Shown: piece by piece, positions 48,776-61,096 of the stretch
How the letters are laid out: every line of letters starts with the position of its first letter
Position numbering within the stretch: position 1 is the first letter of the stretch
Origin: Parvibaculum sp.
GTDB lineage: Bacteria > Pseudomonadota > Alphaproteobacteria > Parvibaculales > Parvibaculaceae
NCBI RefSeq assembly: GCF_019635935.1
Contig: NZ_JAHBYN010000001.1
Location: 1,547,501 to 1,611,500, forward strand
Length of the DNA: 64,000 nucleotides
Direction: 5' to 3'
The notes under the pieces: model-generated
Seen by the model: only the letters and a program-made list of their open reading frames with translations
Told to the model about the DNA's origin: nothing
Databases searched by the model: none
Translations under genes and position numbers: made by a program

Positions 48776-49918
48776 TTGCATCGCCCGACCACGATTGCCG
48801 GTGTGCTGGTTTTCTTCGCGCTTGTTGCGACAACCGCACCCGTCCATTCCCCCGCCCATGCCGATGCCGAACGCATCGAACTCAAGACCAACACGCTGGT
48901 CTGGAACCCGGAAGACCGCGGCGAAACGCGCACCGGCAGGCTGGAATGGGCCGGCGGCATCGAGATCAGATCGCCGAAGCCGGAGTTCGGCGGTTGGTCC
49001 GGCCTCGCCGTCAATCCGGACGGCACCATGTTGCTCGCCGTTTCCGACGAGGGACAATGGTTCAGCGCAATGATGCTCTATGACGAGCGCGGGCGCTTGT
49101 CGGGGCTGGCCGAGGGCCGCATGGCTCCCATGCTCGGGCTGGACGGTCAACCGATTGCCGGAAAGACGCTTGGCGATGCGGAAGGCCTCGTGGTCGACAC
49201 GGCCGATGCGACGCTTGCGGGCAAGGCCTATGTCAGCTTCGAGCGGGCGCATCGCATTTGGCGGTACGATCTCGGCGCCGACGGATTTTCGGCGCGTCCC
49301 GAACAGCTCCTGACGCAGCGCCATTTCGGACGCCTCAACGCCAATGGCGGCATCGAGTCGATCGAGCTCCTGCCGCCAACCGAAGCCGGCGGCGAACCGC
49401 GCATTCTCGCGATCACGGAAGACACGCTGGATCCGCGCGGCAACGTCAAGGCATTCATCGCCGACGGCCACGACATCTCATGGTTCGCGGTGCGGCCGCG
49501 CAATCCCTACAAGCCGACCGACATGGCGCTGTTGCCGAGCGGCGATCTGCTGCTTCTGGAACGTCGCTTTTCGATGCTTGCCGGAGTCGGCATGCAGATG
49601 CGCTTGGTCCGCCGCGACGACATTGCCGCCGGAGAAGTGGTCGATGGCGAAGTATTGATCGATGTCGGACAGCGCTACTCGATCGACAATATGGAGGGGT
49701 TGGCTGTTCGCGAGGACGAGAATGGCGACCTGATGATCTACATGATCTCGGACGACAACTTCAACGTGTTGCAACGAACGCTGCTGCTGATGTTTCGCCT
49801 GAAAAGCGAACCCTCGGCCGCGATGGCCGAGCCCGTCAGGCTCCCCCGAAACCCGGCAGCGGACGGATCGTCCGGCGCATCATCCCGGTCGGAAGAAGCT
49901 GCAACAACGCCCAACTGA
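48776..49918 (+). CDS. Esterase-like activity of phytase family protein
   Basis: A 380-aa secreted protein with a signal peptide (about 1-30, ending PAHADA) and a beta-propeller-like body. FGGWSGLAVNPDGTMLLAVSDEG and NMEGLAVREDENGDLMIYMISDDNFN mark the phytase-like-esterase family. The true substrate is not known. The start is TTG at 48776, after GAGGGAATAG. The last 83 bp overlap the convergent membrane protein gene. Confidence 0.85.
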   Translation: MHRPTTIAGVLVFFALVATTAPVHSPAHADAERIELKTNTLVWNPEDRGETRTGRLEWAGGIEIRSPKPEFGGWSGLAVNPDGTMLLAVSDEGQWFSAMMLYDERGRLSGLAEGRMAPMLGLDGQPIAGKTLGDAEGLVVDTADATLAGKAYVSFERAHRIWRYDLGADGFSARPEQLLTQRHFGRLNANGGIESIELLPPTEAGGEPRILAITEDTLDPRGNVKAFIADGHDISWFAVRPRNPYKPTDMALLPSGDLLLLERRFSMLAGVGMQMRLVRRDDIAAGEVVDGEVLIDVGQRYSIDNMEGLAVREDENGDLMIYMISDDNFNVLQRTLLLMFRLKSEPSAAMAEPVRLPRNPAADGSSGASSRSEEAATTPN

Positions 49919-50516
49919 GATAAAGACCGCTCTCGACAATCAGACGCGCCGCCAAGCCGTCATCCCACGGCGCGGTCGGCCGCATGTTGAAGGCGGCGGA
50001 AAACGCAAAGCCGCCGATCAGCGCCGCCAGAAAAGGCGCCTTCCACCACGGAATGCCGCGCATCCAGTCGAAGGTCAGGATGTTGACGAGTTGTGCGGTC
50101 GCCAGCGCACCGACGATAGCCGCCGCCTCCGGGTAAGGCGCAATCTCCGTGGCGAAGTCGGCGACAATCCCTTCATGGACGGCCCAGCCGACGGCGCCGC
50201 CGATCAGCAACCACGAAATGAAGGCAGCGGTCAGCGTCAATGCCGCGCCATAGCGCCGGCTCGTCAGATTGAGAACGAAAAAAACCGCGGGCAGAACAAT
50301 GAGACCCCAGGTTAGCCAGTCTCCGGTGTCGAGCCGCGGATCGATGACGATGAGATGGCGGGCCTCCTGCATCGGCACATCGCGCAAAAGAAACGCGACG
50401 CCAAGCACAAGGCATAACGCGACGACCGGCACGACCAGCCGTGCAAGCGCCGTCGCAAGCCGCGAGAAAAAGCCCGGCCGGCTGACCGGTATGCGATCAA
50501 CCCCGCTATCCAGCAT
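49836..50516 (-). CDS. Integral membrane protein with a VUT-like segment
   Basis: A 226-aa hydrophobic protein with about six membrane spans. The segment ATAQLVNILTFDWMRG, followed by WWKAPFLAALIGGFAF, resembles the VUT/YhhQ (queuosine-precursor carrier) family, but the rest is not clearly alignable by eye. The ATG at 50516 has GGGGGTG upstream; GTG 50522 is an alternative. Its 3' end overlaps the phytase-like gene on the other strand by 83 bp. Function unknown. Confidence 0.7.
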   Translation of the reverse strand: MLDSGVDRIPVSRPGFFSRLATALARLVVPVVALCLVLGVAFLLRDVPMQEARHLIVIDPRLDTGDWLTWGLIVLPAVFFVLNLTSRRYGAALTLTAAFISWLLIGGAVGWAVHEGIVADFATEIAPYPEAAAIVGALATAQLVNILTFDWMRGIPWWKAPFLAALIGGFAFSAAFNMRPTAPWDDGLAARLIVESGLYLSWALLQLLPTGMMRRTIRPLPGFGGA

Positions 50517-50612
50517 TCGCACACCCCCAAAACAACGGGGCGAAGTCTAGCGGCGCGGGCCACGGCCTGAAAGACCGCGGCACGATTTTCGATAAACTGG
50601 GTAAAATTTGCG

Positions 50613-50645
50613 GAAAAAGAAAAGGGCGGCCCTTGGGCCGCCCTT
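50613..50645 (-). terminator. Intrinsic terminator of rpmB
   Basis: On the minus strand, AAGGGCGGCCC and GGGCCGCCCTT form an 11-bp stem (50622-50645) followed by TTCTTTTTCC. It sits 30 bp past the rpmB stop. A textbook rho-independent terminator. Confidence 0.85.
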
Positions 50646-50675
50646 CTTTCAATTGCGCCCCGCGCCGGACGCGGG

Positions 50676-50966
50676 TCAGGCAGCCGCTGTCTGCGCCTTC
50701 TCGACCGCCCGCTTCAGCTTGAGCGCGCGGGAGGAAAGCTGCGCATCGGCGGCCTTGAGCAGGAACGGGTCCAGCCCGCCATTGTGCTCGACCGAACGCA
50801 GCGCATGCGCCGAGACGCGCAGGCTGACCTGCCGGCCCAGCGCGTCGCTGATCAACGTCACCTGGCAGAGATTCGGCAGGAACTTGCGCCGCGTCTTGCG
50901 GTTGGCATGGCTGACATTGTTGCCGGACATCACGGCCTTGCCGGACAGTTCGCAGCGGCGGGACAT
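50676..50966 (-). CDS. rpmB: 50S ribosomal protein L28
   Basis: A 96-aa ribosomal protein: [29 protein letters not shown] is the family start, and the length is typical for alphaproteobacteria. The ATG at 50966 follows AAAGGAAG. It has its own promoter and terminator, so it is a single-gene unit. No CxxC zinc pair is present, so this is a zinc-free L28. Confidence 0.96.
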   Translation of the reverse strand: MSRRCELSGKAVMSGNNVSHANRKTRRKFLPNLCQVTLISDALGRQVSLRVSAHALRSVEHNGGLDPFLLKAADAQLSSRALKLKRAVEKAQTAAA

Positions 50967-51030
50967 GGGGACTTCCTTTGTAAATTCATCGGGCTGCCGC
51001 AGTTTCCCGCGCAGCCCATGCAGGCGGGCA

Positions 51031-51059
51031 CGTATAAAAGGCCCGGGAGAGCCCGTCAA
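51031..51059 (-). promoter_or_regulatory. Sigma-70 promoter of rpmB
   Basis: Reading toward rpmB: TTGACG (51054-51059), a 17-bp spacer, then TATACG (51031-51036). It is located in the gap behind meaB, with a leader of about 60 nt before the rpmB ATG. Confidence 0.6.
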
Positions 51060-51066
51060 GGCCCGT

Positions 51067-52110
51067 TCAGGCCCCGTTCGAGCGGCCGAGCACAAGGCCC
51101 AGAAGCCGCCGCGCGGCCGCCGTCGGGGTCGTTTGGCCTTCGGCCACCTCGCGCTCCAGTTCCGGCACCAGCGCCGCCGCCTGCCGATCGCTCTTGAGCG
51201 CCGAAAAGAGACCTTCCCGGAGCTCGGTCCAGAACCAGGCTTTCGCCTGGGCTGCCCGCAACCGGCTGAGATCGCCGGTTTCCGCCAGGACCTTGCGGTG
51301 CGCTTCGGCGGCCTCCCAGACCTTGCCGAGTCCCTCGCCCTTGAGCGCCGATGCAAGCAGGACATGCGGCGTCCAGCCGGCATTTTTGGGCCGCATCAGA
51401 TGTAAGGCCGCCTGATACTCCACTTGCGCCCGCCGTGCCGCTGGCACGAGATCGCCATCGGCCTTGTTAACCACGATCAGATCCGCAAGCTCCATGATGC
51501 CCCGCTTGATGCCCTGCAACTCGTCGCCGCCGCCGGGCGCCAGCAGAAGCAGGAACATATCGACCATGTCGGCAACGGAGGTCTCGGACTGGCCGACGCC
51601 GACGGTCTCGACAAGGACAACGTCGTAGCCTGCGGCCTCGACAAGCAGCATGGCCTCGCGCGTCCGCCGCGCCACCCCGCCAAGCGTTCCGCCCGACGGC
51701 GAGGGCCGGATGAAAGCGTTCGGATCGCGCGCCAGCAGCTCCATGCGCGTCTTGTCGCCCAGGATCGAACCGCCGGTTCGCGTCGAGGAGGGATCGATCG
51801 CCAGAACGGCAATCCGGAGCCCCTTTCCGGTCAGGAGCTGGCCGAATGCCTCAATAAACGTGGATTTTCCGACGCCAGGCGCCCCGGACATGCCGAGCCG
51901 GATGGCCTTGCCCGTATGGGGCAGCAGGTCGGCCAGCAGCGCCTGCGCAATTTCCTGATGGTCCGCGCGGGAGGATTCGACAAGCGTGATGCCGCGCGCC
52001 AGCGCGCTGCGGCTACCAGCCCGGATATTTGCCGCCAGTTCCACCGGATCGGGCAGTGCCTGGTTCAGGGCCTGCCGTTTCTGATGCTTTTGATCGGGTC
52101 CAGTTGCCAT
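51067..52110 (-). CDS. meaB: Methylmalonyl Co-A mutase-associated GTPase MeaB
   Basis: A 347-aa G3E-type P-loop GTPase (ArgK/MeaB family) that protects methylmalonyl-CoA mutase and gates its cobalamin loading. Walker A is GAPGVGKS at 76-83; [18 protein letters not shown] and ETVGVGQSE are signatures, and NKAD is the base-specificity motif. The ATG at 52110 is chosen over a TTG 16 codons earlier. The mutase itself lies 1.6 kb further along, in the same direction. Confidence 0.94.
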   Translation of the reverse strand: MATGPDQKHQKRQALNQALPDPVELAANIRAGSRSALARGITLVESSRADHQEIAQALLADLLPHTGKAIRLGMSGAPGVGKSTFIEAFGQLLTGKGLRIAVLAIDPSSTRTGGSILGDKTRMELLARDPNAFIRPSPSGGTLGGVARRTREAMLLVEAAGYDVVLVETVGVGQSETSVADMVDMFLLLLAPGGGDELQGIKRGIMELADLIVVNKADGDLVPAARRAQVEYQAALHLMRPKNAGWTPHVLLASALKGEGLGKVWEAAEAHRKVLAETGDLSRLRAAQAKAWFWTELREGLFSALKSDRQAAALVPELEREVAEGQTTPTAAARRLLGLVLGRSNGA

Positions 52111-52253
52111 TTTAGTTGCATACTTGGTCAGCACCGGCCTCGTCCAGTCCTGCCGCAAGGCTATGTCCGCTGTTCATCGCCGGTTCACATAGGCTTGGCG
52201 ACCATAAGGCCCTTTCGACGCCCGCACCCCGGAAACTCCGGGCGGGCTGGAAC

Positions 52254-53144
52254 ATGGTGACGAAAATGGCACTAGCGAGAATTGGCGCGGGATGGATGGC
52301 GATGGCGGGACCGTTCTTCGCCGCCGGCATGCTCGCGCTCGCGGTAGCGCCGCTCGGGGCAACTGCCGCCGTCGTTCCGGCCGAATCGGAAAGCGGCGCC
52401 TCGTCCGTCAGCGCCGACTACACGGTCTATATCGGGGGTTTCAAGGCAGCGGAAGGCACGGTCAGCGCGACGCTGCACGACGATGCATACGACCTGCACA
52501 GCTTTCTCGGCGTTGCGGGCGTTCCCAAGAATTTCCTCGACGCCAAATGGACGATGGAAAGCGAGGGACGTTTTGACGACGCCCGGCCGCACCCGGGACG
52601 TTTCGCCTTCCACTCTGACCAGAACGGCGAAATCAAATACCGCGAAATGACATACGACGCTGCAGGCCGCCCGGAAATGACATTCGAGCCGCCCTTGAGG
52701 CCGAATGAAAAGATTCACGTCTTGCCACATGAGCGGCAGAACACGCTCGATCCGATCAGCGCCCTGCTCGTTCCCGTTGTCGCAGGCAACAATCCTTGCG
52801 ATCGCACGCTCGCGGTCTTCGACGGCAAGAGGCGTTACGACATCCGGCTTGCATTCGACCGGGAAGGCACGGTGACGACGCGCGACAAGGGCTATAGCGG
52901 CGAGGCGATTCGTTGCTCGGTTCAGATGGCACCGCGCAGCGGCATGCGCCAGACGAGCTTCATCCGGATGCTGCAACAGCGCGACAATGCGCATATATGG
53001 CTCGCGCCCGTAAACGGCGGAAGCATCTACATTCCTGTCCGCATTCAGGTCAGGACGCCGATCGGCGGCGCTGTAATGGATGTCGTGAAACTTCGTCAGT
53101 ACGCTGCGACCGAAACAGCCGCGAAAACCGCGGCCGCCAAGTAG
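52254..53144 (+). CDS. DUF3108 domain-containing protein
   Basis: A 296-aa secreted protein. The signal peptide (residues about 1-40) is followed by a DUF3108 body: SADYTVYIGGFKAAEGTVSATL, then HVLPHERQNTLDPISALL and IRCSVQMAPRSGMR. The domain is a beta-rich periplasmic fold of unknown function found in many proteobacteria. The ATG at 52254 has GGGCTGG upstream. It is divergent from meaB. Confidence 0.85.
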   Translation: MVTKMALARIGAGWMAMAGPFFAAGMLALAVAPLGATAAVVPAESESGASSVSADYTVYIGGFKAAEGTVSATLHDDAYDLHSFLGVAGVPKNFLDAKWTMESEGRFDDARPHPGRFAFHSDQNGEIKYREMTYDAAGRPEMTFEPPLRPNEKIHVLPHERQNTLDPISALLVPVVAGNNPCDRTLAVFDGKRRYDIRLAFDREGTVTTRDKGYSGEAIRCSVQMAPRSGMRQTSFIRMLQQRDNAHIWLAPVNGGSIYIPVRIQVRTPIGGAVMDVVKLRQYAATETAAKTAAAK

Positions 53145-53151
53145 GCAACGT

Positions 53152-53400
53152 TCAGTCTTCGCGTGCCTTCTCGCGGACGACCGGTTTGCTGACCTCGGAA
53201 TAAAGCGCGCGAAGGCGCTTCACCAGATCGTCGTCGGGCGACGTTCCGGCTTGCTCGATTTCTTCCAGTAATCCTTCGAGCCGCGCCGACAGCATGTCGT
53301 AATAGGCACGTTGCTGCTCGTCCGGGTTTTTCTGACCGGGCGCAGTCATATCGACAAGACGGCGCCGCTTCGGGCGCGCAAAACCTTCGCCGGTGCTCAT
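53152..53400 (-). CDS. Small hypothetical protein, 82 aa
   Basis: An 82-aa helical protein with a basic N-terminus (ARPKRRRLVD) and a helix pair (QQRAYYDMLSARLEGLLEEI, then DDDLVKRLRALYSEVSK). No family recognised. The ATG at 53400 has GGAGGTG at ideal spacing, which argues that it is translated. Convergent with the DUF3108 gene after 7 bp. Confidence 0.7.
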   Translation of the reverse strand: MSTGEGFARPKRRRLVDMTAPGQKNPDEQQRAYYDMLSARLEGLLEEIEQAGTSPDDDLVKRLRALYSEVSKPVVREKARED

Positions 53401-53610
53401 CACACCTCCGGGATCTCTCATATTTGGAACCTGTCGCGGCAGCTATGTTTTCCCGGGGTTTCCCAACCCGGAAGGGCATAGCTTGCCTGGTATGGCCCAT
53501 TGGCGGCGGCTCAGAGATCGTTCGAGCGGCACGCGTGCCATCACCCGCCCGAATCTTTGCCCGGGCGTCTGGGATCGAAATAGCGATGCGTGTGAGCAGT
53601 TGCAACATCG

Positions 53611-53631
53611 AAAAGAGCATCGTGCTCTTTT
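53611..53631 (-). terminator. Terminator after methylmalonyl-CoA mutase
   Basis: A perfect 9-bp stem, AAAAGAGCA and TGCTCTTTT, around a TCG loop. A/T-rich ends on both sides allow it to act in either direction. It lies 58 bp past the mutase stop. Confidence 0.6.
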
Positions 53632-53688
53632 GACGCACACAGCGCCTCACTCATAGGCAGACGGGAAAAGTGCTGGTTTTACAGGCAA

Positions 53689-55845
53689 TTATGCCGCGCG
53701 GCGGCGTTTCTCACGGATAAGCGTCAAAATTTCAAGGGCCGCGGACGGAATGTTCGTACCCGGACCGAAAATCGCCGATGCGCCGGCCTTTTTCAGGAAA
53801 TCGTAATCCTGTGCCGGAATGACACCACCGCAGATGATCAGGATGTCATCGGCGCCCTCGTCCTTAAGCGCTTTGGCAAGCGCGGGCACCAGCGTCTTGT
53901 GGCCGGCGGCAAGACTTGAAATGCCGATGACGTGAACATCGTTCTCGATCGCATCGCGCGCCGCTTCTTCCGGCGTCTGGAAAAGCGGCCCGACATCGAC
54001 ATCGAAGCCGAGATCGGCAAAGGCGGTGGCAATCACCTTGGCGCCCCGGTCGTGTCCGTCCTGCCCCATCTTGACAACAAGCATGCGCGGGCGACGGCCT
54101 TCCGCCTCGGCGAACGCTTCGATTTCCTTTGAAATCTTCATGAAGCCCTCATCCCCTTCGTATGCTTGCGCATAGATGCCCGAAATCGATTTGATCTCGG
54201 CGCGATGGCGGCCGAACACCTCTTCCATCGCATCCGAAATCTCGCCGACCGTCGCGCGCGCCCGCGCCGCGTCGACGGCAAGCGCCAGCAGATTGCCATT
54301 ACCGCGCGCGCCCTCGGTGAGCGCGGCGAGCGCTGCCCTGCATTTCGCCTCGTCGCGTGTCGACCGCACCTTCTTCAGCCGCGCCACCTGCGCTTCGCGC
54401 ACCTTGGCGTTGTCGATGTCGAGAATGTCGAGCGGATCTTCCTTGGTCAGCCGGTACTTGTTGACCCCGACAATAACTTCCTCGCCCCGATCGATGCGCG
54501 CCTGCTTGCGCGCCGCAGCTTCCTCGATCTTCAGCTTCGGCATACCGGTGGCGACCGCCTTCGTCATGCCGCCTAGCTCTTCGACTTCCTCGATCAGCTT
54601 CCACGCTTCGCTGGCCAGCGCATGGGTCAGGCTTTCCATGTAGTAGGAACCGCCCATCGGGTCGATGACCTTGGGGATGCCCGTTTCGTGCTGGATGACA
54701 AGCTGCGTGTTGCGCGCGATGCGCGCCGAGAAATCCGTCGGCAAGGCAATCGCCTCGTCGAGCGCGTTGGTGTGAAGCGACTGCGTTCCGCCAAGCACCG
54801 CCGCCATCGCCTCGATCGTCGTGCGAATGACGTTGTTGTAAGGATCCTGCTCGGTAAGCGAGACGCCGGATGTCTGGCAATGCGTCCGCAGCATCGACGA
54901 CTTCAGGTCTTTCGGCTTGAATTCGGCCATGATCTTCGACCACAGGAACCGCGCCGCGCGAAGCTTGGCGATCTCCATGAAGAAATTCATGCCGATGGCG
55001 AAGAAGAAAGAAAGACGGGGCGCAAAATCGTCGACATCGAGACCGGCGGCCAGCGCCGCGCGCACATACTCGCGGCCATCCGCCAGCGTGAAGGCAAGCT
55101 CCTGGACCTGCGTCGCGCCCGCTTCCTGCATGTGATAGCCGGAAATCGAGATCGTATTGAACTTCGGCATGTTCTTCGAACAGAAGCCGATAATGTCGGC
55201 GACGATTCGCATCGAAGGTTCGGGCGGATAGATATAGGTGTTGCGCACCATGAACTCTTTCAGAATATCGTTCTGAATGGTTCCCTCGAGTTGCTCGGGC
55301 TTCACACCCTGCTCTTCGGCCGCCACGATGTAGTTGGCGAGAATGGGAATGACGGCGCCGTTCATCGTCATCGAGACGGACATTTCATCGAGCGGAATCT
55401 GGTCGAAAAGGATTTTCATGTCTTCGACCGAGTCGATCGCAACGCCCGCCTTGCCGACATCACCAACGACGCGGGGATGATCGCTGTCATAGCCACGATG
55501 CGTTGCAAGATCGAAAGCGACCGACAGGCCTTTCTGGCCGCCAGCGAGATTGCGCCGGTAAAAGGCGTTCGATTCCTCTGCCGTCGAAAACCCGGCATAT
55601 TGCCGGATCGTCCATGGCCGTCCGGCATACATTGTTGCCTGCGGACCGCGCGTGTACGGCGTAAAGCCCGGCAGCGTGTCGGCGTCATACTCATCCGCCG
55701 CCAGCCGCTCCAGATCGTCGGCCGTGTAGAGTGGCTTGACGTCGATGCCTTCCGGCGTCTTCCAGACCAGCGAGGTCGAACCCGCGCCTTTGGTCTGCTT
55801 TGCAACCGCGGCTTCCCAGTCCTGAAGCGTCTTCTTGTCGGCCAT
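53689..55845 (-). CDS. scpA: Methylmalonyl-CoA mutase
   Basis: A 718-aa adenosylcobalamin enzyme that interconverts methylmalonyl-CoA and succinyl-CoA, the end of propionyl-CoA breakdown. The catalytic TIM barrel includes [20 protein letters not shown] and [18 protein letters not shown]. The C-terminal cobalamin domain has the lower-ligand His598 in DGHDRG. The length is that of the single large-subunit form. The ATG at 55845 ([11 protein letters not shown]) is the conserved start. An inverted repeat lies 40 bp upstream. Confidence 0.97.
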   Translation of the reverse strand: MADKKTLQDWEAAVAKQTKGAGSTSLVWKTPEGIDVKPLYTADDLERLAADEYDADTLPGFTPYTRGPQATMYAGRPWTIRQYAGFSTAEESNAFYRRNLAGGQKGLSVAFDLATHRGYDSDHPRVVGDVGKAGVAIDSVEDMKILFDQIPLDEMSVSMTMNGAVIPILANYIVAAEEQGVKPEQLEGTIQNDILKEFMVRNTYIYPPEPSMRIVADIIGFCSKNMPKFNTISISGYHMQEAGATQVQELAFTLADGREYVRAALAAGLDVDDFAPRLSFFFAIGMNFFMEIAKLRAARFLWSKIMAEFKPKDLKSSMLRTHCQTSGVSLTEQDPYNNVIRTTIEAMAAVLGGTQSLHTNALDEAIALPTDFSARIARNTQLVIQHETGIPKVIDPMGGSYYMESLTHALASEAWKLIEEVEELGGMTKAVATGMPKLKIEEAAARKQARIDRGEEVIVGVNKYRLTKEDPLDILDIDNAKVREAQVARLKKVRSTRDEAKCRAALAALTEGARGNGNLLALAVDAARARATVGEISDAMEEVFGRHRAEIKSISGIYAQAYEGDEGFMKISKEIEAFAEAEGRRPRMLVVKMGQDGHDRGAKVIATAFADLGFDVDVGPLFQTPEEAARDAIENDVHVIGISSLAAGHKTLVPALAKALKDEGADDILIICGGVIPAQDYDFLKKAGASAIFGPGTNIPSAALEILTLIREKRRRAA

Positions 55846-55884
55846 TTCGTCGTCAACCCGCTCGAAAATCCCGGATATTTCTCT

Positions 55885-55906
55885 GTCGCTACTGTAACAT
55901 AGCGAC
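55885..55906. promoter_or_regulatory. Inverted repeat upstream of the mutase gene
   Basis: GTCGCTA and TAGCGAC (perfect 7-bp arms) flank CTGTAACA, 40 bp upstream of the scpA ATG. The symmetry and place suit an operator for a dimeric regulator such as a TetR-type protein; no such regulator is in the window. Confidence 0.5.
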
Positions 55907-56123
55907 GCCGGTCCCAAAAATGCGGCCGGAGTATCGGGGAACCTTCCGGCATGGTCAAACCGCCCGGAAGCAGGGGGACAAGACCACCGTTCCGCTGCGT
56001 CAGATCGCTGGCCAAATCGCTGCCGCGCTCTGGCCGCCATTCGACACATGCCTTACGGTAGGCCCACAGGGACCAAGCGAGTGCCGCAATCTTCATATGC
56101 GGCAAGAGAATTTGAGGGGAAGA

Positions 56124-56822
56124 ATGTCCGTGATCCGAGTTCGTCCGAGCGCGTCGGCAACCGCAATCATCGCAATTTGCCTGGCGGCTTTTGCAATTAC
56201 GGCCTGCTCCGGCGGCGGCGCCGCCCGCAAACGCGATTCCGACGGACGTGTGTTGCCCACCCTGGCGGAGCAGGACCCGGTGGGGACGCTCTATGCAAAG
56301 TCGATCAGCGACGCAGCCCGCGGCGAGTGCGACGAACGGACGCTCGACGTGCTGACCTGCTTTTCCTATCGCGGCCACGGCTATGAAGGCGCACAAACGG
56401 CGCTCGGCCAATGCATGATCGCCGGCGGCGAACATGCCGAAGGGATCGAATGGGTCCGCCGCGCGGCGAACGCCGGCTGGCCGGACGCACAAAAGCTCCT
56501 CGCCCGAACGCTGCTCACCAGCGATGTCACGACACGCGACACAGTCGAGGCACTCAAATGGGGAAAGCTCTATAGCCGCAATCCGGCGCTTCTCTCGCTT
56601 GGCGTACAGCCCGACCGCGATATCGCTCTCGCCTTTCAGGGCGAGGTCACGGCGGCACAAAATAGCGAGGCCGACAGCCGCGTGGCCGCCTGGACGCCGC
56701 AATATTGGAGACCAACGACACAGGTCGACCAGACCGTTCAACGCAGCTGCGAGGTTGAAGGCCGCCGGCCAAGGCCCGCGCGCCCTGACGTTCCCCTGAT
56801 AACGGTACCGGACATCTACTGA
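56124..56822 (+). CDS. Sel1-type repeat lipoprotein
   Basis: A 232-aa predicted lipoprotein. The lipobox ITAC puts the lipid on Cys28. One or two Sel1-like helical repeats follow (GIEWVRRAANAGWPDAQKLL, then TVEALKWGKLYSRN). A CDE...C pair could form a disulfide. The ATG at 56124 has GAGGGGAAG upstream. Divergent from the mutase. A scaffolding role is typical of such repeats, but no partner is visible. Confidence 0.8.
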   Translation: MSVIRVRPSASATAIIAICLAAFAITACSGGGAARKRDSDGRVLPTLAEQDPVGTLYAKSISDAARGECDERTLDVLTCFSYRGHGYEGAQTALGQCMIAGGEHAEGIEWVRRAANAGWPDAQKLLARTLLTSDVTTRDTVEALKWGKLYSRNPALLSLGVQPDRDIALAFQGEVTAAQNSEADSRVAAWTPQYWRPTTQVDQTVQRSCEVEGRRPRPARPDVPLITVPDIY

Positions 56823-56921
56823 CGACTGCCGAAAGCCGGCCGTCGATCATCGGATTTGCGCCCCGGGTGCGGCCGCGCATGGGCCTGTGTGTGTTGCCGA
56901 AAACCTCTTGATACCGGCTGT

Positions 56922-56951
56922 TTTCCCTGCGAGACGCTACGTTCAGGGAAA
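56922..56951. repeat. Inverted repeat upstream of the sensor kinase
   Basis: TTTCCCTG (56922-56929) and CAGGGAAA (56944-56951), 8-bp arms with a 14-bp spacer, 66 bp before the kinase start. A possible operator; no T-run follows. Confidence 0.4.
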
Positions 56952-57017
56952 CTTTACCTCCCTCCCCTAAACCTTGCTTGACGTGGGGTTCTAACCTGGG
57001 GGAGGAGCCCCGTTCAG

Positions 57018-59423
<2,406 letters not shown>

Positions 59424-59456
59424 ACGCAAGGCGGCCTCGACGGCGTCAACTGTCCG

Positions 59457-60749
59457 TTATTCGGCCGCTTTCGCCGGCCGGTTCGCACCGATATATCCAA
59501 ACAAGTGCCCGCCGACCTTGCGCATCTGGATTTCCTCCGAACCCTCGGTAATCCGGTAGCGGCGGTGATGGCGGTAGATGTGCTCGAAAGGCTTGTGGCG
59601 CGAATAGCCGATCGCACCATGTACCTGAATCGCGAGATCCGCGGCTTGGCAAACCAGCCGGTTCGCGCGGTAGTTGCACATCGAAACCTTGTCGGAGAGA
59701 TATCTGGCAACGTCGGGCTTGGACATCTGATCCATCTCCCACGCCGTCTTGTAGATGAAGTTGCGGATCATCTCGCATTCGGTATGCGCTTCGATCAACG
59801 GAAACTGGATCGCCTGATTGGATGCCAGCGGCTTTCCGAAGGGCTTGCGCTTCTTTGCATAGGCAACGCTTTCGTCGATGCAATATTGCGCCGCGCCGAC
59901 GCCCGAGGCCGCCTGGCGAATACGGTTTTCATGCACAAAATGCTGCGCGAGCTCGAGGCCGCGCTCGGGGTCGCCGAGATATGAACCTTCCGGCACCCAG
60001 ACATTCGTGAACGACACACGCGGATGGTCGGTCGGCATGTTGAACGTCCAGAGATATTCCTCGATCTTCACGCCGGGCGTTTCGACGGGAACGATGAAGC
60101 AGGTGATGCCGAGCGCATCGCCACCCTTGCCGCTGGTCCGCGCGAACACGAAATCATGCGTCGCGACATGCATGCCCGTGTTCCACATTTTGCTGCCGTT
60201 TATCAGCCAGCCGTCGACGCCGTCCCGCTTTTCGCGCTTGGCGGTCGTCTCCATCCATGTCGCGTCCGAGCCGTGATCGGGTTCGGTGAGACCGAATGCG
60301 ACCCGAACAGAGCCGTCGAGCGAGCCGGGGATGAACTTCTTCTTCTGCTCATCCGTCCCGAAGTCGCGAAACATCAGGACCGTCGGAAAATTGCCGACAA
60401 CCGATGTCTCGTTCTGAAGATCGTTGTGAAGACCGAGACCCTTGGCGGCCAGGTGATCGCGGATCACCGCCATCGCGAGATTGGTGCCGTCCTTGCCGCC
60501 ATATTCTTTCGGAAGCGCGTAGCGCAGGTGGCCCGCCTTGTCGGCAAGTTTGCGCATTTCGCCAAGCAATACTTCCCAATCGTGGCGCGGCAGACCCTGA
60601 TTGTCCCAGTCGGTGCGGGCATGCTCGCGGCGATGATCGAAAAACCGTTCATTGTCGTCGCGCGCCTGCAGCGGCTTGATTTCCTTCTCGATGAAATCGT
60701 CGAGCACATGAAGATAGTCGGAAACGTCCTTGGGGATCCTGAAATCCAT
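59457..60749 (-). CDS. Acyl-CoA dehydrogenase family protein
   Basis: A 430-aa flavoprotein that should oxidise an acyl-CoA to the 2-enoyl form. The N-terminal helical domain (about 1-130), beta domain with FGLTEPDHGSDATWME, and C-terminal helices with HGAIGYSRHKPFEHIYRHHRRYRITEG (region 385-415) are standard. This branch is longer and closer to mammalian ACAD10/11-type proteins. The ATG at 60749 follows GGGAGGAC. The substrate chain length is not predictable. Confidence 0.93.
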   Translation of the reverse strand: MDFRIPKDVSDYLHVLDDFIEKEIKPLQARDDNERFFDHRREHARTDWDNQGLPRHDWEVLLGEMRKLADKAGHLRYALPKEYGGKDGTNLAMAVIRDHLAAKGLGLHNDLQNETSVVGNFPTVLMFRDFGTDEQKKKFIPGSLDGSVRVAFGLTEPDHGSDATWMETTAKREKRDGVDGWLINGSKMWNTGMHVATHDFVFARTSGKGGDALGITCFIVPVETPGVKIEEYLWTFNMPTDHPRVSFTNVWVPEGSYLGDPERGLELAQHFVHENRIRQAASGVGAAQYCIDESVAYAKKRKPFGKPLASNQAIQFPLIEAHTECEMIRNFIYKTAWEMDQMSKPDVARYLSDKVSMCNYRANRLVCQAADLAIQVHGAIGYSRHKPFEHIYRHHRRYRITEGSEEIQMRKVGGHLFGYIGANRPAKAAE

Positions 60750-61096
60750 AGCGTCCTCCCGGGGGTGTCGCCGGCCTCTGACGGGCCTGATGGCAAATGT
60801 CGATGACCGTCACTATAGACCGCAGTCCAGTATCGGAAAGGGCCGGCGCGTGCGGCCCGTGCGCGCTGCCGCCCCAACGCTGCGGAAGGTGCCGCAAAAT
60901 TTCTTCGTTAACGATTTGTCTGCCTAAACTATTGTCTGACCACAAGATTTAGCCGTGAACGAAGACGGAAGACGAGCCGGTCAGCGATTCGGACCCGGTT
61001 CGTTCGCCCAATATTCCAGTACTTAACGCAAGCTCGGTTAATGGCCTCGCGCGCTTGCTTCCTGTCCGGTTTGCCCCGAAGGTGCGCCTCGGAATC
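60750..61096. other. 347-bp divergent intergenic region
   Basis: It separates the acyl-CoA dehydrogenase and helicase starts. It holds AT-rich patches near 60895-60950 (for example TTCGTTAACGATTTG) that may carry promoters. No gene is supported here. An in-frame ATG at 61040 could lengthen the helicase by 19 residues, but it has no Shine-Dalgarno. Confidence 0.4.

Noticed and set aside
53424..53633. 69-codon plus-strand frame downstream of the mutase
   Set aside because: It runs through the mutase terminator hairpin and has no protein-like features.
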